Below, in pieces: positions 10,488 through 21,737 of a stretch of DNA of 64,000 nucleotides. Source of the stretch: Boletus sp. NGJ. Lineage: Eukaryota; Basidiomycota; Agaricomycetes; Boletales; Boletaceae. Where the stretch lies: assembly GCA_019096195.1 (NCBI GenBank), contig JAGTXK010000229.1, positions 372,001 to 436,000 of the forward strand. Direction: 5' to 3'. Each line of letters starts with the position of its first letter. The first letter of the stretch is position 1. The position numbers were made by a program, and so were the translations under genes. The notes under the pieces are model-generated. The model had not been told where the DNA came from. It made no database searches and worked only from the letters and a program-made list of their open reading frames with translations.

Positions 10488-11558
10488 TTGGACGCTTCCA
10501 TCCCACTGCCAGCGTTCCAACCAGTCCCCATCCGAGTAGACTCACCCAACCCACTATTCCCAAGTGGAAGATCTAGTCCCAATCCAGGAAATCCCCGGCC
10601 CAAAGAAGACACAGATGATGAAGACGATATGGTTGAAATTAAAGCTGCCCTGCCTGAGGAGTTCTCAGGGGAGACAAACGATGCCAAGAGATGGCTCATG
10701 GCTATGGAAGGATACCTCCATCTAGGAGGTGCAGAGAAGTTCACCGAGGAAGCCAAGAGGCTTATCCTGCTGAACTGGATGTCCAAGGGAAGAGGAAAAG
10801 CGTTTGCAGAAGCTTGGCTGACCAGGCTACTCGACGACACCGTGCCACTCGCAGACAAATCCTATAATGAAATCAAGAAAGCCTTCGCCCTCACCTTCAC
10901 CCCCCATAACACTAGCAACCTGGCAATGGCAGAACTAGGGTCTCTCTGACAAAACACTAAAGACCCGAAGGGATTCGACAAGTTCATCTCCCAGTTCTCA
11001 CCGCTAGTGGTTCGCTCAGAACTACAAGAATTCCATTCCATCCTCGAATTCTTCCTTAGGGGGATCAACCCAAGTATCGCCCAACAGATGGTTAACAGCG
11101 AGACCTTCCAAAAAGCCAAGAAAATGGGAGAGGTCTACAAAGTAGCTGCTAACATCCATGGAGCATGGCAACGAATTGAAGGAATACAGAAAGGACCCTT
11201 TGTGTCCTTTGGAAGAGGCTGAGGAAATCACCACGATCCGAACGCAATGGACATAGACAGGATCACGTTATCTCCTATCGAATGGGCCAAGCGGATGAGA
11301 GAGCGAAGATGCTTCATCTGCAACAAGACTGGGTGCAGTACCAAGAACCACCCAGGATATCAGCCAGTTAGGAAAGAGGAATATAGGAAACCACAGGAAA
11401 CGCACACTAGGGTGATCGTCACCCAAGAAACGCCACAAGATCCCCTCGACAAGTATCTCGCAGAAGTCGCCAGAAATAATGGACGAGACACAGTTCTCAG
11501 AACGCTGCAGACAGTCTACGACATGGGACTGGATGAGCAAGGACTCATTTTGAAATGA
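10488..11558 (+). pseudogene. retro 1 gag region, fossil
   Basis: Gag-like capsid region. An acidic lead (DTDDEDD) precedes a capsid-type helical part (EFSGETNDAKRWLMAMEGYL and following), then a small Cys/His motif of the form C-x2-C-x4-C-x4-H (about 11311-11352). The same parts are seen in retro 2 (45719-46900). It is broken, with a few breaks. Confidence 0.85.
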
Positions 11559-11689
11559 GTACACGAAGCTGCCACAAAGGAATGGGAAGAAAACGTCAAC
11601 TCTCTTGCCCTAGGACCCGCTACACAAATTTCCCCTTCTCCCATAGACCAAACGTCTTTTTAGGTGGAAGAGATGTACCAATGTCACCC

Positions 11690-14600
11690 TCTTCCTACAC
11701 GATTGCACCTGTATTTATTTCCGGATCGAAGAGTAATTCTATTCGCATTCCTCTCTTGATCTAGAAGCAGGATGGCAAAATCGTTGGAACACAAGCCTTA
11801 ATCAATAGTGGAGCAACAGGATGCTTCATCTCAAGACACACGGTGGAAAAGATGGGGTTACCCACATGGAAACTGGACAATCTGGTCCGAGCTTGGAACA
11901 TCGATGAAACCCAAAACCAGTCTGGGACCATCAAGGAAAGGACCAATATCGTGTTGGACTACGGAGGCATACGAGAACAGCAGGATCTCTATGTCCTCAA
12001 TTGCGGCAAGGATGAAGTCATTCTAGGACTTCCATGGCTCAGGGCAGTAAACCCTGACATTAACTGGATGGAAGGACGGGTAACAATAGTACTGTCTTCC
12101 TATCGGTGGACTCAAGGCGATCCACCCAGAACACTCGAACAGTGATACCTACTGAGGTATCTGGAACATGACGAAAGGGAGTACATGCAAGACGGACTCT
12201 ACGAAACCTTTTGCCACTGGACGCCCTTGCAACAGGCCAGGTTCTTCAACGTGCATGGGGATGTACCAGAGTTTGTCATCAAAAGGACCACTCTGTCTAC
12301 CGAGATCGCCCAACAGGCACAGAAGAAGAAGAGCGCATTACCTAATGCATTCAAGGAATACGAAGACGTCTTCACGGAGAAGACGATCACCAAGCTACCT
12401 CCCTCTAGGCAATACGACCACGCCATTGAGTTAAAAGACTCGTTCGTTCCAAAACGAGCCAAGGTGTACCCTCTCAACCCATTGGAACAATAGGCATGCC
12501 GGGAATTCATTGCCGAACACCTCAAGACTGGGAAGATATCGCCATCAAAATCTCCCCAGGCTGCTCCTTTCTTCTTTGTACAGAAGAAAGATGGGAAACT
12601 CCGCCCCTGCCAAGACTACCGATACCTTAATAGCCACATGATCAAGAATGCCTACCCTCTCCCCTTAATTTCTGACCTCCTGGACAAATTAAAGGGATCG
12701 TCAATTTTCACCAAATTCGACGTACGATGGGGTTACAACAACGTCTTGATCAAACCAGAAGATCGGTGGAAAGCGGCTTTTCTCACTCCATTCGGGCTAT
12801 TTGAGCCAAACATCATGTTCTTCGGAATGTGCAATTCCCCAGCAACGTTCCAAGCATTCATGGACGATCTGTTGATTCATTCTTCAGATCAGGAAACCCA
12901 CAATGAAAGGACACGGAAGGTCCTAGAACGCTTCCGACAGCATGAAATGTACCTCAAATTGGAGAAGTGTATCTTCTCAGCCGAAGAAGTTGAATATCTC
13001 GGGATGATCGTAGGGAAGGATGAAGTCCAGATGGACCCGATCAAACTCAACACCATCAAGCAATGGAAGCCTCCAGTAAACGTAAAGGACGTACGGTCCT
13101 TCATCAGATTCTGTAATTTCTACAGGAAGTTTATCCCCTCCTTTTCCGACATCGCACGTCCTTTGCTGAACCTCACAAAGCAAACAACGACCTGGTCTTG
13201 GGAACCACTTCAAGAAAAATCATTCAGAACCCTACAAGCGGCTTTCACCAAGAAACCCGTCCTCGCCTTCCCAGATACCTCAAAACCCTTCACCCTCATG
13301 ACAGATGCCTCGCTTACAGTGTCAGGAGCAGTACTCATGCAAAACAACGATAACGGAGATATGCAACTGTGTGGCTTTCTCTCAGAAACGTTCTCTCTGG
13401 CGGAGAGAAATTATGACATCTATGACAGGGAACTACTGGCTGTCATATGAGGATTGAAGGAATGGCGGCAATACCTCCTTGGATCCCCCCACCCCATAAC
13501 AGTGTTGACCGACCACAAGAACTTGACGTTCTTCAAGGAACCCCGCCAACTATCCCGGCGACAGGCACGCTGGCTTTTGTTCCTCCAAGACTATGATATG
13601 GTCTACCAAGCCCTACCTGGAACAAAAATGGCCCCTGCAGATGCTTTATCTCGCCAGGATGAGATCAATACTTCCAAGGACAACGAAGATGTGCAACTCC
13701 TCCCATCCAATGCATTCAACTATCAAGTACGAATGATCGACCTAGCCTTGGCCAAGAAAATCAAGGAATCCGCCCAGAACGATCCTTTGGTGCTCTCTGC
13801 CTTAGAATGCATAGAACAAGAAGAACCTCTCTTCACCCGGTCCAATGTGGAAGACTGGACCTTTGACAATGGTAACCTCTACTTCAAGAACCGGATGTAC
13901 ATCCCCGGCCCAGCTAGGCAGGAGTTGGTTTCCTCTATCCATTCCTTGTTTGAGGGAGGACACGGCGGACACCTTCGCACCACCCAACTCCTCGCCAAAG
14001 ACTACTGGTGGCCCGGACTTACTACATTCGTCCGCAAATACGTCGCTGGTTGCGCCATCTGCCAGAGTAACAAGGTCCAGACACACCCTACGGTTCCCCC
14101 GGTCATCCCTCTAGCCTTCCAAGGATGCCGCCCTTTCCAAAATCTATTGGTGGATTTAATCACCAACCTACCCCCAGTGGGGGGTTTCAATTCGGTCATG
14201 GTCGTGGTCGACCATGGGCTTAGTAAGGGGGTAATTCTCGCCCCTTGCACAAAAATGGTAGACGCGGCTGGTATAGCCCGTCTTTTCTTTGAAAAGGTCT
14301 TCCTATGGTACAGTTTACACGACAAATTGGTTTCAGATTGTGGCCCACAGTTCGCATCTGTGTTCGCTCGGGAACTTGCCAGACTCCTGAACTACGACGT
14401 CGCCCTTTCCATGGCCTACCATCCACAAACAGATGGTGAAATGGAATGATATAACCAAGAATTAGAAACCTACCTATGGATATTCTGCAATGGCCAGCCA
14501 CAGAAGTGGCTGGATTTACTACCTATGGCAGAGTTCGCCCACAACTCTGCAACCCACTTGGTCACCAGAAAATCACCCTTCTCCTTGATTCTTGAATATG

Positions 14601-15166
14601 AACCAAGAGCATATCCTTCTATCGGAAAAACCTTCCTACCAGCCCTGGAGGAAAGACTCTCTTTTCTAGAAGAATCAAGAAAGGAAGCAGAAGCGGCACA
14701 CCAACTGGCACAACTACGCATGAAGGAGAGAGTTCACTCTCGCTTCAAACCCTGGAAACTCGGAGATAAAGTATGGCTGGATGCCAAAAACCTAAAACTC
14801 CAAGTCCCTTCTTGAAAACTATCACCAAAACGAACTGGACCATTTGAAATCACTCAAGTGGTGTCCTCCGTGGCGTTCCAACTCAAGTTGCCAAAACAGT
14901 GGAAAATCCACGATGTGTTCCATGCATCCCTACTTTCCCCATATCGGGAAACCACGGAACACGGTCCCAATTTCACTCAACCCCCACCGGAACTTGTCAG
15001 AACCAATGAGAAATATGAAGTGGACAGCATCATCAACCATCGGGGAAAACCAGGAAAAAGACAGTACCTGACACACTGGAAAGGATACTCCACAGCAGAA
15101 CGAACTTGGGAACCAGAGGCCAATCTTGGAAACGCCAAGAAGATACTACTGGAGTATAAAAGGTGA
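11690..15166 (+). pseudogene. retro 1 pol region: protease, RT, RNase H, integrase, chromodomain, fossil
   Basis: Parts in order, approximate: aspartic protease (11700-12145), reverse transcriptase (12400-13100), RNase H (13270-13660), integrase HHCC domain (13950-14080), integrase core (14090-14450) and its C-terminal part (to about 14820), then a chromodomain at the 3' end (about 15010-15160, YLTHWKGY and TWEP motifs). A chromodomain after integrase marks the chromovirus branch of Ty3/gypsy. It is broken, with several breaks; the longest open stretch is about 330 codons in RNase H/integrase. Confidence 0.9.
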
Positions 15167-15355
15167 CTCAGACTCTAAGATGAACCCATGCCCCGAGAAA
15201 ACACCTCCCTCTTCATTCTACTTGCCTGAGTATCCGCTGCCCTCACCCAAGCCCGTCTTCAGAAGCAATACCCAGATCTTGACATCCCCAAACACATCGA
15301 ACAACACTGGTGCTTCTGCAAGATTGATTACTGCCCCTATCATCACACCTGGTAG

Positions 15356-16517
15356 ATGACTCTCCCCCCCCTTTCCGTACACCTCAACAGACTCTCCCCC
15401 ACTCACCATCGAAATCTCTATGCCGCCATTCTTGACGACCCCATCGCAGTTCAAACCCTCCAGACCATCCCCTTCTTCTCCTGCGATGACTCACTCGTCC
15501 AACTCGTCGCCCTCTGTAGATCTTACTCCTCACTTCGATCCCTTCTCTCCCAGACCCATGGGAACTTGGCAGGTCCCTATGACTCCAATGCCCAACAGAC
15601 CGCTGAAGAAGAAAGGGCAATGGAAGGGATCCTCGAGATTCGTGAACTTGTTCTCGACCTCCTTTTCATTGAGGGATTCAACTATTCCCTTGCCCTTCTG
15701 CCCATCAACACCCGTGATCGCCTCCTCCACCCCACCATCCTCTCCCTCATGGAGGAAGAAAGTCGCGTTTTCTTTGCCCCCTCGACAACTGCCATGCCCT
15801 CCTACCCCGTTCCCCCTAGACAAGTCCCCTCCGTGGTGGAGCGACCCATGGAGAACATCAACGGAATCAGAAGCACTAACAGAGTTGATAGAGACCCTCC
15901 AGAAACATGGAGAGCCCAGTCCTCCAATGACACCGTTGTCGCCTACCCCTCCTCCACAAGTCCCAACCCCTCCTCTCGAGGAACCCCCTCAATACCAGTC
16001 CTCCCAGTTCCTCCCCCAGCCATTTCCCGACCCACCAGAACCCTCCGCCAACGAGGGGCCATGGTGTTCTCGGTCGGCCTTCCCTCTCGCCCCAACGACC
16101 GAGGTCTTCTCCACACACTGGGGGACTCTACAATGAGGAGCCCTACTCCTTCCGCCGTTCCCATTCCTGGGGCCGCCGCAGGCGCCTCTCCTACCAGCCA
16201 TCCCGACTCAATGGCTAGTAATCCCAATCCCCTGCCCAGTGCCGGATCGCCTCATAACCATCGAAGCTCCCCTCACCAGCATCCGCTGCTACGAATGCGG
16301 ACGTCAAGGTCACCTTCGGCCCGCCTGCCCCCAGTACCGCTGCCCCTACTGTAGGATGGTTGCCCCCAACCATCCACAGTATGCTTGCCCACGAAGAACT
16401 TGCACATACTGTGGGGGACGAGGACACGGCTACCAGACGTGCCCCAGTCAGGGAGTCTTTGACGACTCCTGGGACCTTACCAATTACGAGGAGAACGAGG
16501 GAGTTCGGAGTTCTTGA
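15356..16517 (+). pseudogene. retro 1 extra 3' region (ORF3) with helical module, Pro-rich linker and zinc knuckles, fossil
   Basis: Lies between the chromodomain and the 3' LTR. An N-terminal helical, Leu-rich module (about 15400-15770) is followed by a long Pro/Ser-rich linker and then three consecutive Cys/His knuckles (about 16287-16450). Two of the knuckles have the classical C-x2-C-x4-H-x4-C spacing (CYECGRQGHLRPAC, CTYCGGRGHGYQTC). Equivalent regions sit at the same place in retro 2 (about 53025-54380) and retro 3 (about 42050-43300, minus). The function is unknown; the knuckles suggest nucleic-acid binding. It is open in pieces only. Confidence 0.75.
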
Positions 16518-16547
16518 GATGGAACTTCAAGACTACGAGGAGGGTAA

Positions 16548-17565
16548 TGTTACGGTTACCGAAGGGGGTACATCTTTTCCCCTTCCCTCTCCCCCCGTAG
16601 GACTATGGGACGACCTATTCTTCGACTCGGACCAGGGATTCCCCTGGATTCCCCCGACACCGACTCAGGCATTGCCCCATCCGGAACCTCCTTTCTAGGA
16701 AGTTATTCATAACTCCCCTTTTTAGGAACCTACCCGTTTGGTATGGACACCGCCTCTCCTATTTCACCTGATACATGCTCTCTTCCTTCTTGACCCGATC
16801 ATAGACATTGCCTCCTTGGCTGTGCTCTCTCGTGCATAGCCCAGTATTCCTACCTTCCCCATTTTCTGACTCATGCCTTGATCCGTTTATAGTAATCTTT
16901 CGTCTGCGACTAACGATTACTATATTCGTTATGAAGCCTGCCCTAGACGGGTAAGGCCTATAAATAGGGACGCGGGCCCTTCATGTAACTCTAACCTAGA
17001 TCTACACTCCTTCCCATGTAATCTACCTGCTTCTCCCGCTAAAGGTTCCACTTCACCTCAGAAGCCTTCCCCACGCTCTGGAGGTGATCGCCCTCGCGCT
17101 TGTGATCATCTTACTCATCACTTCGCACTTGTGCGCCGTCGTTGCCATTACAGGCTTCTAAAGCTTCGGCAACTCCAACGACCAACAGAGGTTGGTCGTC
17201 GTCGGTCAGGACTCCGCCACTGACCCAGCAAGCCCGGGACTCCGCCACCGGCACTCGTAACACCGGGACTCCGCCACCGGTACTAGGCCCAGTAAGCCCA
17301 GAGAATCAGCTGACGGAAGGCAACTGCTCTCTGGCCTGCGCACCGGTCTGCCCACCCTTCTTATAGGATTGGGATTCCGTGGTAAATCCAAGACTCCGCC
17401 ATTGGTCGTAGAGGTAACGAGAGGACTCTACGTAAAGCTAGCAGTTGGTCCCCAGTCAGAGGAAACCTTGGGCCTCTGGAGGTTGAGTAATCCCTCAAGT
17501 CCTGCTAGTCCTATAATCCAACAGGGGTTATACGGGAATGTGTCACATTGTTACCCGGCGTAACA
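16548..17565 (+). repeat. 3' LTR of retro 1
   Basis: 1018 bp, tgttacggttaccg...ggcgtaaca, with TATA-like tataaata at 16959-16966. It preserves the uninterrupted site of the Tc1-like insertion seen in the 5' LTR. Confidence 0.93.
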
Positions 17566-18091
17566 CTGTGGAGTTATGTCCATTTCAAAACAGCAATACC
17601 ATTACAACAGTTTTGCATCTCTTGATATGAAGTGGGTATTAGTACTTGGTATAGCCTCCTTTTGCCTTGAGCACTGCCTCAACCCTCCTAGGCATGCTTT
17701 CAATTAACTTCTGACACTCCTTAAGTGGTACCCCCTCCCATTCCACCTGAACTCTCTCCCATAACTCATAAATTCCACTAGGAGGTTGTTTTTGATCTGC
17801 TAGCCTTCTTTTGAGGTGACCCCAGAGGTGTTCAATGGGGTTGAGGTCAGGAGACTGTCCTGGCCATATTATAGTCCCAAAATCCTGCTCTCCAAGCCAC
17901 TCTTTTACCTTTTTGCAAGTATGCTTGGAGGGTCTAGACCATAATAGTGCAGAGTATTCAGCAGCTCATCCTTTAAAATCTGAAGATAAAGGTCTTTATC
18001 CATCCTACCATCAATCTTGATAGCATAGCCAACTCCCTGCCAAGTCATACACCTCCACATCATGAAAGAACCTCCTCCAAACTTTGAGGTC
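17566..18091 (-). mobile_element. Tc1-like element A, right part, truncated
   Basis: Continues the terminal repeat broken at 7583 (ctgtggagttatg...), with the inner inverted end motif (ccattacaacagttttgc, about 17599-17616). It then holds the C-terminal part of a minus-strand Tc1-type transposase. Blocks for the PRR.EAVLKAKGG tail, the SPDLNPIEH region and a GGGSFMMW block are recognisable by similarity to element D. The sequence stops at 18091 against a solo LTR, and the rest of the transposase and the right terminal repeat are absent. Confidence 0.8.
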
Positions 18092-18965
18092 TGAAACATT
18101 CACCCATTGATACCTACTATTTATCACTACCCCTCTATACTCTCGCACTACCTACAGATGAAACACTCGGCTACCATTCACCAAGCTCCATCCTCACTAC
18201 ACCTTGCACACACCTAGAGTAGTCGCTCATCATATCCTCCCCTATACGACACACCACACCACTGACCATATCCACATACACTTTCACTAGTTGTACCCTC
18301 GTTGTACCTGTTACACTACAACACCAAGTAGCCTCACAGCTAATCCCAGCATTCATTGCCACAAGCATAGGCCTGTATGCCTTTAAACTACAATACTCTG
18401 TGGACATACCTGAAGCAGTGCTCAGTATCCACACAAGGCCTGTAGACTGTACCTGAAGCAGCACTCAGTACACTACACAAGTACTGATCAAGCAATGCTA
18501 GATCAACAAGTTATTTATAGGGTACATATCCTGAGCATTCCGAATACTCCGAGCATCCTGACCGGAACCACCCCTGGAACCCTCCGGAAGCCCTACACCT
18601 AGATTCCTCGCTTTGCCCCCTATCTATTAGTTCTCTCAGATATATCACAATGTAGCCATGCCTAGAGCACCATGGACTACATTTCACTCACATGCACATA
18701 CTACATGCATCTCATTCCATCATTTCTCTCTTTCGCTATTGAACACTAACATTCCCCGTTCCAGTGATGTCATACCCAGTACCTATGACATCATAGCATA
18801 GCATGGTCCATGCACCACTATTGGTAGTATATAAGTAGCCAGTAGAGTACTCTGTTTCGCTTAGTCTTGAAATTGCCTTTCTCTTTCTCGCATATTGCTT
18901 TAGTTAGGAACACTTAAGATATCAGGTTTAGGTTTCTTTCTTTTGTTCATTGCAAGTTCCTTTCA
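18092..18965 (+). mobile_element. solo LTR of a second LTR family (TGAAA...TTTCA), fossil
   Basis: Starts tgaaacattcaccc and ends ttcctttca, with a TATA-like tatataa at 18828-18834. It is similar, in inverse orientation, to 49887-50882. No matching 5-bp flanks are seen here (aggtc and acact), so recombination or a deletion removed one side, consistent with element A ending at the same point. Internal coding parts of this family are not in the window. Confidence 0.75.
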
Positions 18966-21600
18966 ACACTAAAGCTCATCAAGGTAGATGGTGTTGCGAT
19001 TTCAAATAATCATGGAAATAAAAGTGATGTCAGCTAAGCTAAGGAGTTGGCAGCACCCAGTCAAGTGGGAGTATCTGCTTAGGTTGGTTATTTTAAATAC
19101 AATGAGAGTGTCCTGTGAACAAGTGATTTCTTGATACCTAACATACAGTATGACAGATGTCCTTGGCACTATGGTTGTGATTGTACAAGAGTGGTATTTG
19201 GGCCTTGATGTTTGAAGGCATGACATGATAGGACCCTGGCATTAATGGTTGCAGTGTGGTGTAGAACAAACTTGTATGCTTACTCAGCTGCACAGGCCAC
19301 CCACTCAGCTGCACCCAAGGTCCTTTCCTAGGTGTCTCCGAGGCATGACTTTCCAAAATTCATTTTCCACAGAGATTCACAAACTACTATAATGTATTGG
19401 AGGGGAGGAAAACAAATAAAATTACTGTAATACATGGTCACATCATGCCAGTAGCATGTGTTCCCAGCATTCAGTGATCTTGATTGATACATGTCTGCAC
19501 ATGCATATGGACACTGCACTGTGCTGTTATTCCTGCTATGATAGTAGTAGGTTCTATGATATGTAGTTACAGTTTATTTTGGCAGGGATTTGTTCATTTC
19601 TGTCTTTATATTTATTTATATTTACACAGATAATTATTTTGATAATATTGTAGGATGGCAGTTTTAGACACTTATCTCATCATCTCATGCTCCCCTTACT
19701 TTCCTCCACCATGCATCTGATGGTTGCTCTATCTTTGTGAAATAACCAAACCCTACCTGGGGCTTAGCACAATCAAGGAGTAGCCAAGTAGCTCTGTGGC
19801 TTACCCAGTAGAATATGAAAAAGACCAAGAGGACAAGACTGAGGTCCACTGGCAGCTCTTGGGCCTTTATAAACTATCTAGGGGTTACACTTGTGTATAT
19901 TAGATCTAACAATATGCTATGCTACATGCACAATCAGTGAGGCTAACATAAAGATAACATGTGTATCAGCATAGTCATGGAAGGGAAGGGAAGCATAGCA
20001 TAAAGAGTACATAAGGATGGCAAATTATAGATAGGGGCATGAGATGATCTAGGCTAATACATATGTGTGATTCTGCAAGCATACAGTACATGAGGTGATC
20101 TAGACCTAGGACAAGTCACAGGAAATGGCATGAGGGTGCCATAAGGTCTGTGGTTCTAGATCTATGGATAGACTTGAGCATTTAGGAGGATCAGGTTATA
20201 GGGGCTAAATATAGGGGCTAAATGTGAATGTCATTGTAATAAATTGTGAAAAATAGTAGAAATAAAGGGAAAAATAATACAGTCTGTAACTGTTCACACT
20301 AAAAAAACAACAATTAAGCTTACCAACATACAAAGGAAACAAGTGAAGCTCAAGAATATCTGATGAGACAAAAACCACTGACAAAACAGCAACCCTCTCC
20401 AACATCTCTAAACAATCAAAATAAAAGCAAATAGTTCACTCCTAAAAAAACAAATAGAAACAAATAATAACCATAGCAATTAATGTTTCTCTATAATGAT
20501 TGTCTAAGACCCCCCCACATATAAACCCCACTACTACCATAGCAGGTATAAGTCCTACAGCATATGCAATCATAGATAAACAATCAGTGAAATAATGTGC
20601 ACTAGGCTGCAAGACAATACCAACAAGGATGGAGATAATATCTGCACAGCTCTCAAGACCATGACTGACATCCCAACATGCAACATGCACATCATCAACA
20701 CCACTGAGAGCACACACCCCAATAAAAAAATGCCTCAATAGACCATTATCATAACTTCCTCAATCACAAACCACAACACCTGCAATGTACAATACTGACA
20801 CAGTATATCAACATCAGAATGAAAAATCATCAAGACACTGAAAGTTGACTCATCAAAATAGAGTGCTGCTTCAAGTATCATACAGACACCTGTCATTGAG
20901 CTTGCTTGGAGGTCAAGGAACATGATAGTACTTGAGGGAAAAACAGGATCATATACATTGCACACAACAACTGGATGGTTATCAATAAGATGGAAAAAAG
21001 CCATCCAAAGCTAGTTGGGACTCTCTCTTTTGCCAATATTTCCTGCTGGCTGTGCATATCTTTTTGTTTGTCGAGTTGGTGCCCCCACTTCTTCAGATGC
21101 TTCCTGATAACTTGTCTTGTCTGGTATGTGAACTGCACTGGCAGGAATGAGCATTTTGCACAGTGACACTGAAGCTGGATGTTGTCAGGCATGATTGTAG
21201 TAGTGATCAGGAGACTACAAGATGGGCTCGGGGCACATAGATTAGATAGTATTGGGACACATGCAAGTGGGTCATGTGATTCAATCCTCATGCAAAGGAA
21301 TACTCTGGTGGGAATTGACATGGATTTCAAATCTGCATTGAAATATACAAGGTGTATTCTGCAAATAGCATACTGTATTGTTGGGAATTGGAGAGGTATT
21401 TTTAGGAGTTCACGCCAATTCACTCAATCAGTATTGCTTGATTTTATGCTGTGATCCAGGGTCTAAGGTCAGCTTTTTATATCTTTTTAGTATCTGGGCT
21501 GTCTTTCCATGTAGTATGTCTATTACTGTGTCGACATACATATTGCAATACATGAGTTGCATAGAAAAAAATCATAGCTGATCATGTGGTGGTGCACAAG
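18966..21600. other. AT-rich spacer with one possible transposon-gene remnant
   Basis: No host gene is recognised. A minus-strand frame at 20893-21423 (176 codons) includes a Cys/His cluster, CHCAKC, followed by a basic helix-like stretch (TRQVIRKHLKKWG). This resembles the start of basidiomycete Tnp2/CACTA-type transposon proteins, but the rest of such a protein is not found, so the link is weak. The minus frame at 20442-20738 is hydrophobic and unassigned. Confidence 0.35.
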
Positions 21601-21737
21601 CTCATATAGGGCCTTTTATGACCGTACCCAGTTTTCACAATAATTGACGGGTAGACCGTGGGAATTCCATTTACGCGTGGGTGCTTGCGTCACCTACACC
21701 ACCGGACTGTACACTCTTACTTTCATACCCCACGACA

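Larger units (their letters stand above)
7584..17565 (+). mobile_element. retro 1: Ty3/gypsy (chromovirus-type) LTR retrotransposon, fossil
   Basis: LTRs are 7584-10168 (about 1009 bp once Tc1-like element B is discounted) and 16548-17565 (1018 bp). Both begin tgttac and end gtaaca/ataaca. Flanking 5-mers are ctatg and ctgtg. Parts in order are gag, protease, reverse transcriptase, RNase H, integrase with an HHCC zinc-binding domain, chromodomain, then an extra region with zinc knuckles. A purine-rich tract (gaggagggtaa) precedes the 3' LTR. The sequence after the 5' LTR (aaagatctagg) does not begin TGG, so priming by an ordinary tRNA 3' end is not evident. The LTRs differ by very roughly 5% by eye over the first ~230 bp, almost all transitions, so age is moderate. 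It is broken, with on the order of ten breaks in its coding parts. Confidence 0.95.
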
